This document shows, one piece after another, positions 63,902 through 64,000 of a stretch of 64,000 bases of DNA (position 1 is the first letter of the stretch; each line of letters starts with the position of its first letter). The notes below the pieces were generated by a model, which searched no databases, was not told the origin of the DNA, and worked only from the letters and a program-made list of their open reading frames with translations. The position numbers and the translations under genes are program-made. Origin of the DNA: an uncultured Saprospiraceae bacterium (GTDB lineage Bacteria; Bacteroidota; Bacteroidia; Chitinophagales; Saprospiraceae); contig CALKJD010000064.1 of NCBI GenBank assembly GCA_937995755.1, positions 1 to 64,000 on the forward strand, written 5' to 3'.

Positions 63902-64000
63902 AATGTCGTAATATTAAGAGCTTCACTAAAGTTATAACTCAAATTAAAAACATATTACAATATTCGTTCATTATACACAGAGTATCCGATTCTTTAGACT

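Overview
The window is AT-rich chromosomal DNA from a member of the Bacteroidota. A Saprospiria-like or related gliding lineage is my best guess, by inference. The lineage markers are read directly from the proteins: a PorP/SprF-family protein, a type IX secretion (T9SS) type-B C-terminal domain of the CHU_C type, a T9SS type-A tail, a TonB-dependent receptor with a carboxypeptidase-regulatory N-terminus, tandem DUF6089-like barrels, a YtxJ-type bacillithiol-system protein, and many upstream TAnnTTTG boxes (the Bacteroidota -7 promoter element). Strong Shine-Dalgarno sites are rare. I see no rRNA, tRNA, CRISPR array, intact insertion sequence or prophage, so this is mostly core chromosome with a few accessory patches.

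Layout. 1-9.5 kb: ribulose-phosphate epimerase, a TonB receptor, a lipoprotein/SCO/cytochrome c operon, a CRY-DASH photolyase, cytidylate kinase, a small DUF2795-like protein and queA. 9.7-20 kb: an FtsX-type permease, mnmD with ytxJ, an unlisted 48-aa lipoprotein, mpl, a di-haem peroxidase-like lipoprotein, a nucleotidyltransferase, a beta-propeller lipoprotein, a cell-wall amidase and ccmB. 20-31 kb: mnmA, a lipoprotein, rimM, two DUF6089-like barrels, a DciA-like protein with recF, pdhA, an SDR, a TerB-like protein, and the threonine degradation pair kbl and L-threonine dehydrogenase. 31-34.8 kb: a two-gene operon of an unknown 622-aa protein and an HsdR_N nuclease-like protein, then corA. 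35-39 kb: class I ribonucleotide reductase nrdB and nrdA, separated by an unusually structured 327-bp spacer. 39.7-44.5 kb: a double-length UvrA with four nucleotide-binding domains. 44.6-52.9 kb: a DMP19-like protein, a DEAD-box helicase, a UPF0158 protein, a tetranucleotide repeat, a PDZ protein with a T9SS tail, a P-type ATPase, a sirtuin and a CoA transferase. 53-60.8 kb: a three-gene T9SS operon (PorP/SprF, OmpA/PD40 protein, 1436-aa CHU_C surface protein). 61-64 kb: a decayed gene, yajC, aroK and a membrane-anchored subtilase.

How the genes work together. The clearest functional units are the RNR pair; the T9SS triad, in which the PorP/SprF and OmpA-like proteins probably serve export or anchoring of the giant adhesin-like protein; kbl with threonine dehydrogenase; the SCO/cytochrome c cluster; and DciA-like/recF. 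The most unusual features are the tandem UvrA, whose substitutions all fall into one composite ATPase site of its first half; the 622-aa protein whose N-terminus resembles an SF1 helicase without its P-loop residues; the hairpin-rich nrdB-nrdA spacer carrying a dispersed-repeat-like motif; and an isolated Fur-box-like palindrome with no gene behind it. All family assignments come from reading the sequence. No database search was run.
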